Part shown: positions 62,202-64,000 of the stretch, one piece after another
Layout of the letters: every line of letters starts with the position of its first letter
How positions within the stretch are numbered: the stretch's first letter is position 1
Origin: Sediminibacterium roseum
GTDB taxonomy: Bacteria > Bacteroidota > Bacteroidia > Chitinophagales > Chitinophagaceae
NCBI RefSeq assembly: GCF_009939005.1
Contig: NZ_JAACJS010000015.1
Span: forward strand, 1,676,325-1,740,324
Reading direction: 5' to 3'
Length of the DNA stretch: 64,000 nucleotides
Made by a program: the position numbers and the translations under genes
The notes under the pieces: generated by a model
What the model saw: the letters and a program-made list of their open reading frames with translations, nothing else
The model's database searches: none
Told to the model about the DNA's origin: nothing

Positions 62202-62708
62202 TTACAGGGTTTTTTCGGCCGGGGATGCATCCATCAGTACATATTTCCTTACATCGTTGATGCGCATTTCATCCAGCACAGCCACCACGTTCCTGTAGGT
62301 GGCCAGGTCGGTGGGCTTGATGAGTACAACGGCATCGTTCTTACCCGAACGCTGCTGTACCTGCCGTAGCTTTTGCCGGATCACTGCGCGCAAACCGCCC
62401 ACCGCGTAATGGGTGGGTTTCGATGTTGCAGGATCCATTCCTTCGTAATAATGAATTACATCGTTACCACTCAATACAAGCGAAAGCGTTTTGCTCTCCG
62501 CTGTAACATCCGCATCGTTGTCTTCCGGATCTGCCGGCACCACAAGGCCCAGCCCGTTTGGCTGCGTCATGGTAGTGGTGAAGATGAAGAAAGTGATGAG
62601 CAGGAAGCCGAGGTCAACCATCGGCGTAAGATCAACACGGGTAGATAATTTTTTGCTTTGGATACCGCCCCTCTTGTTGCGGTTGTCCTTTTGCTGGATC
62701 TCGGCCAT
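62202..62708 (-). CDS. ExbD/TolR-family biopolymer transport protein
   Basis: 168 residues from ATG at 62708. A short cytosolic N-terminus precedes one TM (about 28-48), which carries the conserved Asp32 in MVDLGFLLITFF, needed for proton use. The periplasmic part follows (KTLSLVLSGNDVIHYYEG, KNDAVVLIKPTDLATYRNVV). ExbD works with ExbB to energise TonB; no exbB or tonB is near. It lies 78 bp after the XRE-type gene and may be co-transcribed. Confidence 0.9.
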   Translation of the reverse strand: MAEIQQKDNRNKRGGIQSKKLSTRVDLTPMVDLGFLLITFFIFTTTMTQPNGLGLVVPADPEDNDADVTAESKTLSLVLSGNDVIHYYEGMDPATSKPTHYAVGGLRAVIRQKLRQVQQRSGKNDAVVLIKPTDLATYRNVVAVLDEMRINDVRKYVLMDASPAEKTL

Positions 62709-62786
62709 AAGCGTTCTTTTCAATGAGATACGCGGCACCTTGAAATTCCATAAGGGAAAGGAACGATTGTGGAGTGGGCGGGGAAA

Positions 62787-63152
62787 TTACCGGCCGGAGC
62801 CTGTGTTTTTGTTTTCGATCTGCGACTCGAGTTTTTCGAGTTTGGTATTGATCTGGCGGATGAGTTGCGCAAGATTTTCTACATCCTCCCTGCTGGCGTA
62901 GGTACTGTATTTATTGCTTTCGGGTTCGGCCACCAGGCTTAGCCCTGCAGGTTGCTCCTGGAAGAAAAAGGTAACATCCACTTTCAGAATATCAGCGATC
63001 TGTTTGATCCGGGTAATGGAAGGATCGGTTTCACCACGTTCGATCTTGGCATACGCACCGGCGGTAATGTCAAGCTCCGATGCAATGTTCTCCTGCGTGA
63101 GGTCCTTGCTTTCCCTGAGCTTTCTGATCCGCGTTCCGATGAGTTTTTTCAC
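62787..63152 (-). CDS. XRE-family helix-turn-helix regulator
   Basis: 121 residues. The N-terminal HTH (about 5-60) has GTRIRKLRESKDLTQENIA, LDITAGAYAKIERGETDPS and LKVDVTFFF; this is the cro/CI-type domain. The C-terminal half forms a helical, charged region (REDVENLAQLIRQINTKLEKLESQIE) likely to dimerise. Two overlapping palindromes lie about 110-140 bp upstream and are candidate operators. It precedes exbD by 78 bp. Confidence 0.9.
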   Translation of the reverse strand: MKKLIGTRIRKLRESKDLTQENIASELDITAGAYAKIERGETDPSITRIKQIADILKVDVTFFFQEQPAGLSLVAEPESNKYSTYASREDVENLAQLIRQINTKLEKLESQIENKNTGSGR

Positions 63153-63453
63153 ATGACAAAATTCATAACATTTAAAAATATTTTACTATTCTGAAAGTAC
63201 AGTTATCGTCGTTTAAATAGCTTTTGTTGAACTATCATTACATTTTTTCCTGTTTTTAGTGTCGTAATAGTGAATTACGTCGTTAAACGACAGTTTGAAA
63301 AAATTCATCCCCGGCCCTTTTGATAAGTATCGCTCCACCATGTTTGAAATGAAATTTTGTTGGATGGTTGACCCCTTAAAACAAACGATCCGGCTGGTTT
63401 TATAACCAACCGGATCGCGGTTTATGTTTTAATTCAACGTCTGTGTTGATCAA
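63153..63453. promoter_or_regulatory. Intergenic region with palindromes, candidate regulator operator
   Basis: The 301-bp gap between the XRE-type gene and the recQ terminator holds no gene. GTCGTTAAACGAC (63279-63291) is a perfect palindrome around a central A, and it overlaps CGTAAT-AGTGA-ATTACG (63263-63279). A related CGTCGTTTAAA lies at 63207-63217. They may be operators for autoregulation of the XRE-type gene. The recQ terminator occupies the right end. Confidence 0.45.
63375..63417 (-). terminator. Rho-independent terminator after recQ
   Basis: On the minus strand a long stem (63404-63417 with 63386-63399, interrupted by one 2-nt bulge pair) and a 4-nt loop precede a T-rich stretch TTTGTTTTAAG. 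It lies about 36 bp after the recQ stop. Confidence 0.8.
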
Positions 63454-64000
63454 TCAATTCCCATACACACTCAAAAATTTGATGCGCATGATCTTCAACT
63501 GCTCCCAGGTATAATTGTTCTCACTCAGTTCTTCCTGTGCAATCTGCAGTGACGAGGTTTGGCAACCTTTGAAGTATTCGATGATCTCTTCCTGGTCGTA
63601 TTCATCAAGCCATTCGTCTATAGCGTAATCGAGGTTGAGCTTGGTGCCGCTGGCGGCGATGGTTTCCATTTCTTCCAGGAGCTCATCGAGCCGCAGGCTT
63701 TTGTTTTTGGCGATGGTTTCCAGCGGTATTTTTTTGTCTACGTTCTGGATGATGTAGATCTTATTATTGGCTTTGTTGGCCACGCTCTTCATCACAAAAT
63801 CATCGGGCTTTTCTATGTCGTTCTCCTCTACGTATTTGGCAATAAGCTCTACAAACGGGCGGCCGTATTTGATCGCTTTCCCTTTGCTCACCCCCTGGCA
63901 CCGCTCCATTTCCTCTACCGTGGTTGGGTAAATGGTGGCCATATCCTGCAGCGAGTTTTCAAGAAAGATCACAAACGGCGGCAGGCTTTTTTTCTTCGCC
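63454..64000 (-). CDS. recQ: RecQ DNA helicase, C-terminal part
   Basis: The frame is open past the right edge, so only the last 181 residues or so are seen. Segments KKSLPPFVIFLENSLQDMA (HRDC start), TTVEEMERCQGVSKGKAIKYG, and the tail WEQLKIMRIKFLSVYGN resemble the HRDC and C-terminal helical domains of Bacteroidota RecQ. RecQ unwinds DNA during repair and recombination. The helicase motifs are outside the window, so the assignment rests on the C-terminal pattern only. A GTG at 63972 is an internal codon, not a start. Confidence 0.85.
   Translation of the reverse strand, partial: AKKKSLPPFVIFLENSLQDMATIYPTTVEEMERCQGVSKGKAIKYGRPFVELIAKYVEENDIEKPDDFVMKSVANKANNKIYIIQNVDKKIPLETIAKNKSLRLDELLEEMETIAASGTKLNLDYAIDEWLDEYDQEEIIEYFKGCQTSSLQIAQEELSENNYTWEQLKIMRIKFLSVYGN

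Overview
This 64 kb window is chromosomal DNA from a member of the Bacteroidota, most likely Chitinophagaceae or a close relative. The evidence is the repeated Bacteroidota -7 promoter box (TAnnTTTG) 5-30 bp before start codons, a type IX secretion (T9SS) sorting-domain protein, several lipoproteins with a Cys after a short signal, and Bacteroidota-typical families (DUF3667, DUF5690-like, DUF6515-like, Rcp1-like response regulator followed by a multi-PAS kinase). Most genes are housekeeping or metabolic. I see no tRNA, rRNA, CRISPR array, prophage or transposase gene. Function assignments come from reading motifs by eye; no database search was run.

Layout. 0-7 kb: end of a thioredoxin-like gene, metF, lptB, an SDR with its AraC-type regulator, a GH3-family acyl-adenylating enzyme, an enoyl-CoA hydratase and an AlkA-like DNA glycosylase. 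7-10.5 kb: an inorganic-carbon module of two beta-carbonic anhydrases around a SulP anion transporter, with a hairpin-rich leader before the SulP gene. 10.7-22 kb: small membrane protein, fabG, a two-gene ABC exporter, a multi-TM protein, paaZ with a DinB-like partner, adk, msrB, an MFS-like protein and a class I aminotransferase. 22-27 kb: GlxA-type regulator, VOC protein, a nested palindromic repeat element, a two-gene operon with a 41-residue lipoprotein, glycosyltransferase, EamA transporter and SixA. 27-31 kb: the 5-oxoproline operon pxpB-pxpC-pxpA with an overlapping NRAMP-family transporter gene. 31-36 kb: DUF3667 protein, acyltransferase, acyl-CoA synthetase, OmpA lipoprotein and Bcp. 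36-42.5 kb: a half-length carB, a very large GH18-deacetylase-GT2 fusion and the C-terminal half of transketolase.

42.5-52 kb: RibD-like reductase, a small Cys-rich HhH protein, a lipoprotein, M1 aminopeptidase, an exported trypsin-like protease, a response regulator with a six-PAS histidine kinase, a DUF6515-like protein and pdxH. 52-64 kb, nearly all on the minus strand: an RND pump with its adaptor, a carboxypeptidase-regulatory-like protein, an esterase, an orphan ParA, a CHR chromate transporter, a 2OG-Fe(II) oxygenase, a stand-alone sorting-domain protein, ExbD, an XRE regulator with palindromes upstream, and the C-terminus of RecQ running off the end.

The points most worth following up are: the CA-SulP-CA cluster and its structured leader; the GH18-NodB-GT2 fusion; carB and transketolase each present as half a protein; the 23.8-24.0 kb palindromic element whose first copy supplies the VOC stop codon; paired heptamer arrays that abut stop codons at two loci; the 41-residue lipoprotein; and -7 boxes lying so close to start codons that leaderless transcripts are likely.
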